DNA from: Pantoea cypripedii
GTDB lineage: Bacteria; Pseudomonadota; Gammaproteobacteria; Enterobacterales; Enterobacteriaceae
Assembly (NCBI RefSeq): GCF_011395035.1
Contig: NZ_CP024770.1
Location: 865,670-929,669 of the forward strand
Reading direction: 5' to 3'
DNA length: 64,000 bases
Translations under genes and position numbers: made by a program
Shown here: one piece after another, positions 24,552 through 33,106 of the stretch
How the letters are laid out: each line of letters starts with the position of its first letter
Numbering within the stretch: position 1 is the stretch's first letter
Notes under the pieces: generated by a model
Seen by the model: the letters and a program-made list of their open reading frames with translations, nothing else
Told to the model about the DNA's origin: nothing
Database searches by the model: none

Positions 24552-25055
24552 TTACCACGCCTCACTTGCCATGTAACTAATGCGGTAATTTTCCCTGTCC
24601 GTGTGCGGCGCATCACTAAAATCGACCTGCAATAGCTGCCAGCGGCTAATATCCCAGGCGCTGAGATGCCCATCCAGCGTCAGTAAAGAAAGGTCGCTGT
24701 GTGCGGGAATGTTCTGTTTGATTATTGAAAGCCAGCTAGCGCTTCTTATCTCATCAATGCAGGGAAGGTGTAGCGCTATCCAGGTATCAATCTGCGGCCA
24801 ACCAAAATCCTGCGTTAATTTTTTAAAGGCTGGGCTCTGTAAAAACAGGGTCATTGCTGCGGCATTATTCCAGACATAGAACGGGGCATAACGGTTTTCA
24901 TGGCTATATTCATCATCGCATTTGGCAACGAGGTATGCTTTAAACAACAAACCTGAAAAGCCGTTTAACTTTGCACCATTCTCCGCAATACGTCTCTCAA
25001 TGATGGTCATGTCGTAATTAGCGGGCAAGGTAAAACGATATTGCATCACAATCAT
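24552..25055 (-). CDS. DUF4865 family protein
   Basis: This 167-residue protein begins MIVMQYRFTLPANYDMTIIE and carries the GLLFKAYLVAKCDD and APFYVWNNAAAMTLFLQSPA segments typical of DUF4865. No biochemical function is established for the family. AGGAGG lies 4 bases before the ATG, which overlaps the tautomerase stop by 4 bases. The family recurs beside tautomerase and carboxymuconolactone-decarboxylase genes under LysR control, so it probably handles a small reactive organic molecule in the same pathway. Confidence 0.85.
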   Translation of the reverse strand: MIVMQYRFTLPANYDMTIIERRIAENGAKLNGFSGLLFKAYLVAKCDDEYSHENRYAPFYVWNNAAAMTLFLQSPAFKKLTQDFGWPQIDTWIALHLPCIDEIRSASWLSIIKQNIPAHSDLSLLTLDGHLSAWDISRWQLLQVDFSDAPHTDRENYRISYMASEAW

Positions 25056-25441
25056 AATTCCTCCTCAGAAAGTAATTGTCCATTGCTGAAACTCCATTCA
25101 TCGGCAGTATTAAACTGAATCATCACCATCACATCATTCGGATTAATATTAAGGGCCGTATGTAGTTGCTCGCATAGTGTGCGGCAAAGATTCTTCTTCT
25201 GCTCGAAAGAGCGAGGCTTACCGGCTATGACGTGAAACTGAATGAAATCGTCGCTGCGGCCACCACTTTTATAGTGGTAGTCAAACACACGCTGGCTGGC
25301 AGCGAGTGTTTCGAAAACCTGAAATCGGTCATGGGGAGGAACGGCAAATTCCTTCTCAAGGCATTTTTGCAAGATGTCGGAAATTTGCATAATTTGCTCG
25401 TTGCTATAGCCCTGACGCAGAGTGATTCGGGTGAAGGGCAT
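25052..25441 (-). CDS. Tautomerase family protein
   Basis: This is a 129-residue protein of the 4-oxalocrotonate tautomerase/MIF superfamily. It begins with Met-Pro (MPFTRITLRQG), which leaves the catalytic amino-terminal proline after Met removal. The helix SNEQIMQISDILQKCLEKEF and the strand DFIQFHVIAG fit the beta-alpha-beta unit, in a long, probably duplicated form. It lies in the middle of a three-gene operon and should interconvert keto and enol forms of an unknown substrate. Confidence 0.88.
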   Translation of the reverse strand: MPFTRITLRQGYSNEQIMQISDILQKCLEKEFAVPPHDRFQVFETLAASQRVFDYHYKSGGRSDDFIQFHVIAGKPRSFEQKKNLCRTLCEQLHTALNINPNDVMVMIQFNTADEWSFSNGQLLSEEEL

Positions 25442-25749
25442 CAGCGTTTATCCTCTTCCCAGCATTCGAAGGCAGAAACTGCCGCAGGCCAGCCAGCGTA
25501 AAATGCCAGATGTGTGAAAACTTCAACGATTTCCTCATGAGTCAGGCCATTTTGTTGTGCGAAGCGGATATGCCATGGCAACTGCTGCACGCGGCCAAGA
25601 GCCGTCAGAGCACCAAGTGTCACTAAGCTACGTTCGCGCGGGGAAAGGGCTTCACGTTTCCAGATGTCATTGAAAAGTAAATCCTGACTCAGTTCGGCCA
25701 GCTTCGGTGCGACACGGGCCAGGGTTTCGCGATCAAGGGATTTCGCCAT
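25441..25749 (-). CDS. Carboxymuconolactone decarboxylase family protein
   Basis: This 102-residue all-helical protein of the CMD/AhpD superfamily is recognised by REALSPRERSLVTLGALTAL and HLAFYAGWPAAVSAF. The CxxC/CxxH pair of AhpD-type peroxidases is absent, so a decarboxylase or a structural-homologue role is likelier. It is the first gene of the operon with the tautomerase and DUF4865 genes, and is divergent from the LysR gene with about 100 bases between them. Confidence 0.9.
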   Translation of the reverse strand: MAKSLDRETLARVAPKLAELSQDLLFNDIWKREALSPRERSLVTLGALTALGRVQQLPWHIRFAQQNGLTHEEIVEVFTHLAFYAGWPAAVSAFECWEEDKR

Positions 25750-25849
25750 CGTTGTTACTCCGTATTGACAGTGGAGACATTCTGGCGTGATATCTTGATC
25801 CTGAAAATTGAATTAATTGAGACTTACCGTCCCGAATTTCAGGATCATC

Positions 25850-26734
25850 ATGAATAAACTCCCTTTGACGCTCGATCTGGATGCACTGCGCAGTTTTGTA
25901 ACCGGCATTGAGTGTGGCAGTTTTGCCCAGGCAGCAAATCGCCTCTGCCGTTCAACCTCGGCTGTGAGTGCACAGCTTAAGAAACTGGAACAGCAATGCG
26001 GTGCTGAACTGGTGGTCAGAAATGGTCGCCATCTGGCGTTGACCCATAATGGAGAGATTATTATGGGATATGCCCGCCGACTGTTAGCGCTGAATGATGA
26101 AGCGCTGCTGGCCCTGAATGGCAAGCTAATGCAGGGGGAAATACGTATTGGTATGCAGGAGGATTTTGGCGAGTCACTCATGCCAGGCATCCTTGGTGAG
26201 TTCAAACGTCACCACCCAGCAATGCGCATTCTGGCCCGCGTCGATCGCAACCGGGGATTGCTTAATGCGATCAATGATAGCGAGCTGGATATGGCGCTGT
26301 TATGGCAACCGGAGCAGGTGCAACGCACAGGAAAACTGGTCGGTCACTGCCAGCTGGAGTGGATAACACATCCAAATCTGGATATCAGTACGCTGCTGGC
26401 GCAAGGCATGCCATTGCCGCTGGTGATGCTTGAAAGCCCGTGCCTGATGCGTTCCCGTGCCATCGAATGTCTGGACCGGGCGAACATCGCCTGGCAGGTG
26501 GTATTTGTCAGCCAGAGCCTGAGCGGTATTTGGGCGGCATTGCAGGCAGGGCTGGGTATTACCGTGCGAACACGTATAGGGATGCCCGATACCTTACGTG
26601 TCGCGGGAAGTATTTTGCCCTCGCCGGGCAATCTTGGTATCACGCTGGAGCAGGGGGTGGGAAACGAAGCCACTCACGGAGCACGGGCGATGCTGGGGCA
26701 GCTTATGGAAGAAGCGCTGTTAAGGGTGATGTGA
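25850..26734 (+). CDS. LysR family transcriptional regulator
   Basis: This is a 294-residue regulator with an N-terminal helix-turn-helix (FVTGIECGSFAQAANRLCRS followed by SAVSAQLKKLEQQ) and a C-terminal effector domain (from about residue 95, EIRIGMQEDFGE). ATG 25850 is chosen since AGGATC lies just before it and the domain begins there. It is divergent from the three-gene operon, the usual placement for a LysR protein that controls its neighbour and itself. The effector is unknown. Confidence 0.92.
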   Translation: MNKLPLTLDLDALRSFVTGIECGSFAQAANRLCRSTSAVSAQLKKLEQQCGAELVVRNGRHLALTHNGEIIMGYARRLLALNDEALLALNGKLMQGEIRIGMQEDFGESLMPGILGEFKRHHPAMRILARVDRNRGLLNAINDSELDMALLWQPEQVQRTGKLVGHCQLEWITHPNLDISTLLAQGMPLPLVMLESPCLMRSRAIECLDRANIAWQVVFVSQSLSGIWAALQAGLGITVRTRIGMPDTLRVAGSILPSPGNLGITLEQGVGNEATHGARAMLGQLMEEALLRVM

Positions 26735-26819
26735 GCATTATTCCGTCTTTAAGCCAGCCATCGGTTTTGCCGCCGCGGATGCTCTTCGGCCATTTTTGTT
26801 GGTGAAAGAAGGAGTGTGT

Positions 26820-27494
26820 ATGACGATGCCAGAAACAAAACGTGTTGTGCTGCTTGCGGGTGCCACCGGTCTGGTGGGTGGTCAGCTGCTGCAAATTCTG
26901 CTGAACGATGCGGATATTGCCAGCGTTCATGCGCTAAGCCGTAAGCCGCTCAGAATCAGCCATCCGAAGTTGACCGTCCACCAGGTCGATTTTACTGCTT
27001 TGCCACAACTTCCCCATGCGGATGAAGCCTACCTGGCGCTGGGTACAACGATTAAAGTCGCGGGGAGCAGGGAAGCGTTCCGGGCAGTGGATTTTGATGC
27101 CAATATGGCGGTCGCCCAGGCGGCTCTTGCTGCAGGCGTAAGCCGGTTGGGACTGGTCAGTGCGGGCGGCGCCAATGCGAAATCATCCCTGTTTTACACC
27201 CGCGTGAAGGGTGAACTCGAAGAGGCGCTCAGAGCCATGCCTTTCACCGCTCTGGTGATTGCGAGGCCTTCTTTGCTGCTTGATTCTCGCGATGGGTTAG
27301 GGCAGCCCGTCCGCCTGGGCGAACGCATTTCCATCCCTGTCGCGAAGCTGTTATCTCCCATTCTGCCCGGTGCTTACCAACCCGTGCGGGCTTTGGCTGT
27401 AGCCCGGGCACTGACGCAGCGGGTCCCTGCGGCAAAGGGCCTGGTTGTGCTGGCTTCTGATCAGATAATCAAACTGGGGAAACTCCCGAACTGA
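26820..27494 (+). CDS. NAD(P)-binding oxidoreductase, HTATIP2-like
   Basis: This is a 224-residue Rossmann-fold protein of the atypical SDR type. The nucleotide loop is LLAGATGLVGGQLLQ; the segment YLALGTTIKVAGSREAF and the later FYTRVKGELEEAL match the HTATIP2/YbjT-like group that often lacks clear catalysis. AAGGAG lies 6 bases before ATG 26820. It follows the LysR gene on the same strand at about 85 bases and may be co-expressed. The substrate is unknown. Confidence 0.85.
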   Translation: MTMPETKRVVLLAGATGLVGGQLLQILLNDADIASVHALSRKPLRISHPKLTVHQVDFTALPQLPHADEAYLALGTTIKVAGSREAFRAVDFDANMAVAQAALAAGVSRLGLVSAGGANAKSSLFYTRVKGELEEALRAMPFTALVIARPSLLLDSRDGLGQPVRLGERISIPVAKLLSPILPGAYQPVRALAVARALTQRVPAAKGLVVLASDQIIKLGKLPN

Positions 27495-27518
27495 GTTTCC
27501 TTCAGATGGCCAACAATT

Positions 27519-28547
27519 TTAACCCAGCAGTTCTCTGCGCACGATTTCTGCGCCAGCACTTAACGCATGTAGCTTGCCTCTTGCGACCTGGCGAGATAAA
27601 GGTGTCATGCCACAGTTAGTCGAAGGATAGAGTTTGTCGGCGTCGACAAACTGCAGTGCTTTGCGTAAAGTTTCGGCAACCTGCTCAGGGGTCTCAATGG
27701 TATTGGTTGCCACATCAATGGCGCCAACCATCACTTTTTTACCGCGAATGAGTTCAATAAGATCCATTGGCACACGCGAGTTGTGACATTCCAGTGAGAT
27801 GATATCGATATCGGATTTTTGCAGTTTGGGGAAAACCTCTTCATATTGACGCCACTCGGTCCCCAGCGTTTTTTTCCAGTCGGTATTGGCTTTAATGCCA
27901 TAGCCATAGCAAATATGCACAGCCGTTTCACATTTAAGTCCTTCAATGGCTTTTTCTAAGGCGGCAATGCCCCAGTCGTTCACCTCATCAAAGAAAACAT
28001 TAAATGCCGGTTCGTCGAACTGGATAATATCGACGCCCGCTGCCTCTAATTCTCTGGCTTCCTGATTAAGGATTTTGGCGAATTCCCAGGCGAGTTTTTC
28101 ACGGCTTTTATAATGGCCATCATAGAGCGTATCAATCATCGTCATGGGGCCTGGCAGCGCCCATTTAATCGGCTGAGTGGTTTGCTGACGTAAAAATTTG
28201 GCATCTTCCACAAACACCGGCTTCTGGCGTGCCACTTCACCCACCACACTCGGTACACTCGCATCATAGCGATTACGAATTTTAACGATCTCACGCTTTT
28301 CAAAATCAACACCACTGAGGTGTTCGATAAAAGTGGTGACAAAATGCTGACGTGTTTGCTCGCCATCGCTGACAATATCAATACCCGCCTTGAGTTGATC
28401 TTCCAGACATAAACGCAGAGCATCCTGTTTGCCGTCAATTAATTCCTGATCCTGTAATTTCCAGGGTGACCACAGTGTTTCTGGCTGTGCCAGCCAGGAA
28501 GGCTTAGGTAAACTACCGGCAGTGGAAGTAGGTAATAACTTTTTCAT
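27519..28547 (-). CDS. mesD: Folate-independent core methionine synthase MesD
   Basis: This 342-residue protein corresponds to the catalytic C-terminal half of MetE. The zinc ligands are all visible: His and Cys in AVHICYGYG, Glu in ISLECHNSR and Cys in PSTNCGMTP. It lacks the N-terminal half of MetE that binds methyltetrahydrofolate. Core enzymes of this kind that sit beside a DUF1852 gene are the MesD group, which makes methionine from homocysteine with an unidentified methyl donor and needs MesX and oxygen (established by genetics in Acinetobacter). The mesX gene is directly upstream on the same strand. Confidence 0.9.
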   Translation of the reverse strand: MKKLLPTSTAGSLPKPSWLAQPETLWSPWKLQDQELIDGKQDALRLCLEDQLKAGIDIVSDGEQTRQHFVTTFIEHLSGVDFEKREIVKIRNRYDASVPSVVGEVARQKPVFVEDAKFLRQQTTQPIKWALPGPMTMIDTLYDGHYKSREKLAWEFAKILNQEARELEAAGVDIIQFDEPAFNVFFDEVNDWGIAALEKAIEGLKCETAVHICYGYGIKANTDWKKTLGTEWRQYEEVFPKLQKSDIDIISLECHNSRVPMDLIELIRGKKVMVGAIDVATNTIETPEQVAETLRKALQFVDADKLYPSTNCGMTPLSRQVARGKLHALSAGAEIVRRELLG

Positions 28548-28574
28548 AATGGGTGACCTTGTATTTTAGGTTAA

Positions 28575-29558
28575 TCAAAGAACGGCAGTCGCAGACCATT
28601 GCTCAAGAACAGTTTGATATGGTTTGATGAAGTTCTCTTCAGTAAACTTGCCCTGTTCAACAGCCAGTTGGCTACGTTCTTCTCGATCATAAACAATTCG
28701 GGTTAAAGAGTAATCCGGGTGCTTCAGATTGGGCTGATAGCATTGTCCTGCTGGCGAATTTGCATTGTAAATCTCAGGACGGTAGATCTTTTGAAAAGTC
28801 TCCATCGTGCTGATGGTACTGATCAGTTCAAGATTGGTGTAATCACTGAGTAAATCGCCAGAAAAATAGAACGCCAATGGCGCAACACTATTCGGCGGCA
28901 TGAAATAACGCGCCTGCAACCCCATTTTTGCGAAATAATGGTCAGTCAGAGAAAGTTCATCTTGCTGGTATTCGATACCCAATACCGGATGTTGATTTCC
29001 CGTCTGATAATAGATGTTTTTACTGGATACACTCAGGCAAATTACCGGGGGTTTATTAAAGTTCTCTTTGTAAGCGTCTGAATTAACGAAATGCTTAAAG
29101 ATATTGCCATGCAGATCGCCAAAATTTTCTGGCGTGGCGAATCCGGATTGGTTTTTATTGTGCTCTGGCAGTACGACGCTAAAATCATAATCACGCACGT
29201 AGGAAGAGAAGTTATTCCCCACAATCCCTTCAATGCGTTCGTTGGTTTTTTTATCAACGATATGGGTTTTCAGTACTTCAATCACCGGGAAGGTGTTGCC
29301 ATTACCTTCAAAATTAATATTCAATTCGGCGGAAATGATTTCAAGCTCGACAGCATAACGATCGCCATTGGGGTTATCCCAATGCGCCAGAGAATTGAAG
29401 CGATTATCAATCATCACCAGAGTGTTGCGCAGGTTTTCCTGGCGCTTACTTCCCCTCGCCAGATTAGCAAAGTTGGTGGTGATACGCGTATTTTGCGAGG
29501 GGTTATAATTTTCGTCGAAACGAAGGCTTTTAACCGTAAATGAAAAATGTTTATTCAT
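28575..29558 (-). CDS. mesX: DUF1852 protein MesX, partner of MesD
   Basis: This 327-residue protein is of the DUF1852 family, recognised from its start (FSFTVKSLRFDENYNPSQNT), the TTNFANLARG and NTLVMIDNRFNSLAHWDN segments, and pairing with a core methionine synthase 27 bases downstream. MesX is required for MesD function and is thought to be an oxygenase that supplies or prepares the methyl donor; the chemistry is not settled. Together the two genes give a cobalamin- and folate-independent methionine route. Confidence 0.9.
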   Translation of the reverse strand: MNKHFSFTVKSLRFDENYNPSQNTRITTNFANLARGSKRQENLRNTLVMIDNRFNSLAHWDNPNGDRYAVELEIISAELNINFEGNGNTFPVIEVLKTHIVDKKTNERIEGIVGNNFSSYVRDYDFSVVLPEHNKNQSGFATPENFGDLHGNIFKHFVNSDAYKENFNKPPVICLSVSSKNIYYQTGNQHPVLGIEYQQDELSLTDHYFAKMGLQARYFMPPNSVAPLAFYFSGDLLSDYTNLELISTISTMETFQKIYRPEIYNANSPAGQCYQPNLKHPDYSLTRIVYDREERSQLAVEQGKFTEENFIKPYQTVLEQWSATAVL

Positions 29559-29909
29559 GGTGTTCTGGCATCCTGAATTCCGCTATAAAGCCTGATTTTT
29601 GGTCTTTTAACTGTTACCCGATTTTTTTGTGGGTGTTCTCAATCAGTTGTCTTTATATTGTTTAGAAGTTAATAATGCATCTTTTATGCCAGAAGAGTGG
29701 TATGAGGAAAAGTGATTAAATTTCAATGGAACATGAGTCATCTTCATGTTCTGGCGGCGCGGGTATGAGCGATGTTGTTACAGAAGGACCTGTCCCACAG
29801 GATTCACCGCTCGAATTCATGGGCGGTCCCAAACGTTTCAGCCTGTTTCGTCGACCATTGACGCCCGTTTGCGACGTCAAGTGGCATTCCGGTCAGTGAC
29901 TAAATCTCC
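29559..29909. other. Intergenic region upstream of mesX
   Basis: This region should contain the mesX promoter. I see no MetJ-box repeats (AGACGTCT) and no S-box or other riboswitch-like structure. On the plus strand a 44-codon frame at 29765-29899 (MSDVVTEGPVPQDSPLEF at its start) lacks a ribosome-binding site; I do not call it a gene. Confidence 0.4.
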
Positions 29910-30221
29910 CTAGACAGATCCCTCTTTTTCGATAACCAGCACGCGGGCAACCCCTTGAGGGTGAGCGACGTGCTCTGTTCCTTCACTTGCATAGAAAATA
30001 TCACCGGTATGCAATGTCTTACTTTTGACCTCACCATTTTCTTTGTAGAGCATCTCTACGCAGCCATCCATAACCGCAAAAACCTCTTGTCCATCGTTGA
30101 TATGCCACTTATAAGGCTGATCAGTCCAGTGAAGCTTCACCGTGGTATTATCAAAGCGAGCAACAGGTAAAGATTCCCAGGCTGTTGCGCCAGTAAATTC
30201 CTTGCTGCAATAAAACTTCAT
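29910..30221 (-). CDS. Small cupin-domain protein
   Basis: This 103-residue single-domain cupin has both conserved motifs: WHINDGQEVFAVMDGCVEM and GDIFYASEGTEHVAHP, with His/Glu positions able to bind a metal. AGAGGAATAC precedes ATG 30221, which is better than the ATG 18 bases upstream. It lies upstream of mesX on the same strand at a distance of about 350 bases, so a shared role is possible but unproven. Such proteins may be enzymes or sensors. Confidence 0.85.
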   Translation of the reverse strand: MKFYCSKEFTGATAWESLPVARFDNTTVKLHWTDQPYKWHINDGQEVFAVMDGCVEMLYKENGEVKSKTLHTGDIFYASEGTEHVAHPQGVARVLVIEKEGSV

Positions 30222-30527
30222 GTATTCCTCTGACATCAAAGTGGCTGAATTTCATCAATGCCAGTCATACCAGACGGAACGTCTGGATTCTATAACGTTA
30301 ACCTCTCTTGTCCGGATTTGGCCCTGCTACGGCCCAACCGGGTACGAGCCAGACGGCAACCCGCACCCGGTTTAAGTTTTTAATGCACCCCCACATCATT
30401 CCCGGTCATCAGACCCACTATCCTGTTCTCGTCAACGAAAGGCCGCTGATGGCGGAGCCCATTGTCATAATGAAAGGCGGGATCCGTAGCGGCGCGATTT
30501 ATCGCGCAGTTTGGTGCACGGTGCCAG
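30222..30527. other. Intergenic region with a dispersed palindrome
   Basis: There is no gene of note. It holds GTAGCGGCGCGATTTATCGCGC at 30486 and an imperfect inverted repeat around ACCGGGT...ACCCGGT (about 30338-30371). The MFS gene on the right ends into it. Confidence 0.4.
30486..30507. repeat. Dispersed palindrome GTAGCGGCGCGATTTATCGCGC
   Basis: This copy is identical over 22 bases to the copy at 12663. It lies 21 bases beyond the stop of the sugar transporter, at its transcript end. Confidence 0.85.
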
Positions 30528-31958
30528 TTAACGCACAATGTCAGAAACGGCAGCATGGCGACTGCTTTTGCGCATCTTCGCACTGGCAATTTTTTCAATA
30601 TATTCCAGCGCAACACCTTTGGTTTCCGGGACAAACTTCACCAGGAACAGATAGCAGATCACATTGAAGCCAACAAAGATCCACATCGAAAACGCCCCGT
30701 TAAAGTGAGTTTGCAGCCAGGCATTATCATTGACGACGGGGAACAGCAGCGTGATGACGAAATTTGCTACCCACATCAGACTCACCGCCAGACTCATGCC
30801 GATGTTGCGGATTTTTTCCGGGAAGATCTCAGCAATCAGTACCCAGGCACCGGCACCCCAGCCCATCGCAAACGACATCATAAATAACAGAATGCCGAAC
30901 ACGGTTAAGTAGCCGGTGTCATGGCTGTATAAACCCCACGAAGCGATAAGCAGGCCGAGTGTGGCACCGGTGGTACCGATTTTCATGATCGGCAGTCGGC
31001 CATAGCGATCAAACAAATTCATGCCGATAAAACCGCCGACACCATTGGCCACGGCGATGAAAATGGTCTGGAACAACACCGCATCTTTACCGGAGGAACC
31101 CTGCTCCAGTACCAGCGGCGCGTAGTAGTTCATCACATTTATGCCGGTGAACTGCTGAAGCACGGCAATCATCACGCCCACTGCCAGAATAAATTTGAGC
31201 ACCGGGGTGTCAGGCAGGCTGCCTTTGATTTTAGCGCCGGTGTTCCTGGCCTGCTGCGTGGCAAAAATTTGCTGCGCTTCCACGCTGTTGAACTGCGGAT
31301 AGATGCGGCTATACAAGGTAATCGCTCTGGCGCTGTGGTTATGACGCAGGTTCCACTGCGGTGACTCGGGCATCATCACACTGAGTACCAGCATGATCAC
31401 TGAAGGCACCAGTTGCGAACCCATCATCCAGCGCCACCCCTCATTCTGCATCCACGCATCATCCATGCCACGGGCAATGGAGTAATTCACAATGAAGACC
31501 CCCAGCACGCCGATCACCATTGCCAGGTTAAACAGGCCCGAACACCTGGCCCTGATGGATGTCGGTGCCACTTCCGACATGTACATTGGGGCAATCGTAC
31601 CGGCGACACCGACAGCGAATCCGCACAGGATGCGTCCTGACCAGAACATCTCAAACGAATCCGCAAGAGAACAAAGCAGTGACGTGGCGATAAATATCAG
31701 TGAAGAGAGGAACAGCGAGGGTCTCCGTCCCAGCCTTTCGGCAATGGTTCCGGCCAGCAACGCGCCAACAGTGGCTCCGGCGATAATGCTGGAGACCGCC
31801 CAACCCACCTCGGCGGGCGACAGCGCGAAATGCATTTTAACCGGTGAAATGGCGCCAGAGATGACGGCGGTAGAATAGCCGAACATCAGGCCCCCGAGGG
31901 AAGCGCAGCAGCATATGAGATACACATAACCGGCATTAAATTTTTGTTCGTAAGACAT
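30528..31958 (-). CDS. MFS sugar porter family transporter
   Basis: This is a 476-residue inner-membrane symporter of the sugar porter family (XylE, GalP, AraE, IolT). Diagnostic parts are GGLMFGYSTAVISGA in helix 1, ERLGRRPSL after helix 2, the PESPQW motif at the end of the N-terminal half, LQQFTGINVMNYYAP in helix 7, DRYGRLPIM and the PETKG motif at the C-terminus. It is divergent from two sugar isomerase genes and shares an operator-like motif with the gcd promoter, so it probably imports the substrate of that pathway: a hexose, a keto-sugar or an inositol. Confidence 0.94.
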   Translation of the reverse strand: MSYEQKFNAGYVYLICCCASLGGLMFGYSTAVISGAISPVKMHFALSPAEVGWAVSSIIAGATVGALLAGTIAERLGRRPSLFLSSLIFIATSLLCSLADSFEMFWSGRILCGFAVGVAGTIAPMYMSEVAPTSIRARCSGLFNLAMVIGVLGVFIVNYSIARGMDDAWMQNEGWRWMMGSQLVPSVIMLVLSVMMPESPQWNLRHNHSARAITLYSRIYPQFNSVEAQQIFATQQARNTGAKIKGSLPDTPVLKFILAVGVMIAVLQQFTGINVMNYYAPLVLEQGSSGKDAVLFQTIFIAVANGVGGFIGMNLFDRYGRLPIMKIGTTGATLGLLIASWGLYSHDTGYLTVFGILLFMMSFAMGWGAGAWVLIAEIFPEKIRNIGMSLAVSLMWVANFVITLLFPVVNDNAWLQTHFNGAFSMWIFVGFNVICYLFLVKFVPETKGVALEYIEKIASAKMRKSSRHAAVSDIVR

Positions 31959-32024
31959 CGCATAACCTCTGAGCTATCAATGATGCATTAGTGATCATCT
32001 TTAATGTCTCAATTCGCAACTAAA

Positions 32025-32044
32025 ATGATCACATTTGTATCAAT
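32025..32044. promoter_or_regulatory. Candidate operator shared with the gcd/lacI promoter
   Basis: ATGATCACATTTGTATCAAT lies between the divergent sugar transporter and isomerase genes. Its reverse strand contains TGATACAAATGTG, nearly identical to TGATACAAATATG at 36557. A further TGTCTCA occurs at 32005-32011, also found in the other region. The natural candidate regulator is the LacI-type protein encoded at 36696. Confidence 0.55.
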
Positions 32045-32210
32045 TTTATGATCGCTCTCACAGGAATGAAATGAAAATGCCATTCGTGTGTTTTTTAAAA
32101 TATTCATTTGGGTAGTATCAGGTTGAGCTTCTCCACTTTTTAGGCCGTGCGCAGGTATCATGCCCGGCCTGAAAGTTTTCATTCAGTCTCCGGGATTCAG
32201 AGGAAATAAA

Positions 32211-33035
32211 ATGATTACGTCACTGCATGGCATTTCGACAATGCACGGAAATTTGATCAGCGATATCCGCTTAGCCAAAGAGGCAGGATTTAATTCCCTG
32301 GAAGTTTTCTATCCGAAATTTGTCCGTTATCTGGAAAATGGCGGAACCATTGAAGCGTTAAAAAAACAAATCCATGACGCGGGTCTGACGGTGTCTTTTC
32401 TCAGCGCCCTTGATCATATCGAACGTTTTGAAAAAGACGATCGTGCCGCGCTGCTGGCCGAAGCTGAGAAAATTACCCAGCAAGCGGTTCAGTTAGGCAC
32501 GGACACGGTGATGGTCCTGCCGAGAAACGGTATCGACCATTTTACTGATGAAAAGATCATGACCATTATGACGGAGAACATCGCCGCAATAGCCAGTATT
32601 GGCGAGCGTTATGGTGTGCGTTATATGATTGAATTACCAGCGTTTACTAAATTCAGGACGCTGCAGCAAGGCCTTGAAGTGATTGAGCGCGTGGGTAAGA
32701 ACAATGTCGGCATCGTCGTCGACTTCTGGCATTTCTATGCGGCGGGCTGTACGCCGGAGGAAGTCAGCCGTATGAATAAAGATCATATTTTCGGCGTCCA
32801 TTTTTGCGATGGATACGTACCAAAAAAAGAAGGTGACAGCTGGGATGAAACTATTCTTCGTTCCTGTATGCCAGGCGAAGGTGAGATTGATTTGCAGCAA
32901 TGGTCTGATGCGGTTAAAGCAACCGGCTATGATGGTGCCTGGTCAGTTGAATTAATCAGTCCCTCCATCTGGGAGAAAGATCCGGTTATTACCACTAAGA
33001 CGCTGTGTAATTCCCTGAAGCAATACGCCGCTTAA
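32211..33035 (+). CDS. Sugar phosphate isomerase/epimerase, TIM barrel
   Basis: This is a 274-residue member of the AP-endonuclease-2-like TIM-barrel family (IolE, DTE, hydroxypyruvate isomerase relatives). Metal-binding positions are suggested by YMIELPA (Glu), VVDFWHFYAAG (Asp, His), VHFCDG (His) and AWSVELISP (Glu). AGAGGAAAT before ATG 32211 sets the start; the frame upstream begins in the promoter. It is the first gene of a pair with another isomerase. Substrate candidates are keto-sugars or inosose. Confidence 0.88.
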   Translation: MITSLHGISTMHGNLISDIRLAKEAGFNSLEVFYPKFVRYLENGGTIEALKKQIHDAGLTVSFLSALDHIERFEKDDRAALLAEAEKITQQAVQLGTDTVMVLPRNGIDHFTDEKIMTIMTENIAAIASIGERYGVRYMIELPAFTKFRTLQQGLEVIERVGKNNVGIVVDFWHFYAAGCTPEEVSRMNKDHIFGVHFCDGYVPKKEGDSWDETILRSCMPGEGEIDLQQWSDAVKATGYDGAWSVELISPSIWEKDPVITTKTLCNSLKQYAA

Positions 33036-33057
33036 TAATTATTATTTCTGTTATCGT

Positions 33058-33084
33058 ACATCCGGGATTTTATATTCCGGATGT
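33058..33084 (+). other. Hairpin between the two isomerase genes
   Basis: ACATCCGG and CCGGATGT form an 8-bp stem with an 11-base loop, 22 bases before the next start codon. There is no T-run, so it more likely tunes relative expression or RNA decay than ends transcription. Confidence 0.6.
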
Positions 33085-33106
33085 GTGCCTGTTGATGAGG
33101 ACAATG

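Noticed and set aside
29765..29899. A 44-codon plus-strand frame starting MSDVVTEGPVPQ
   Set aside because: It has no Shine-Dalgarno sequence, no recognisable family and no partner; open by chance is as likely.
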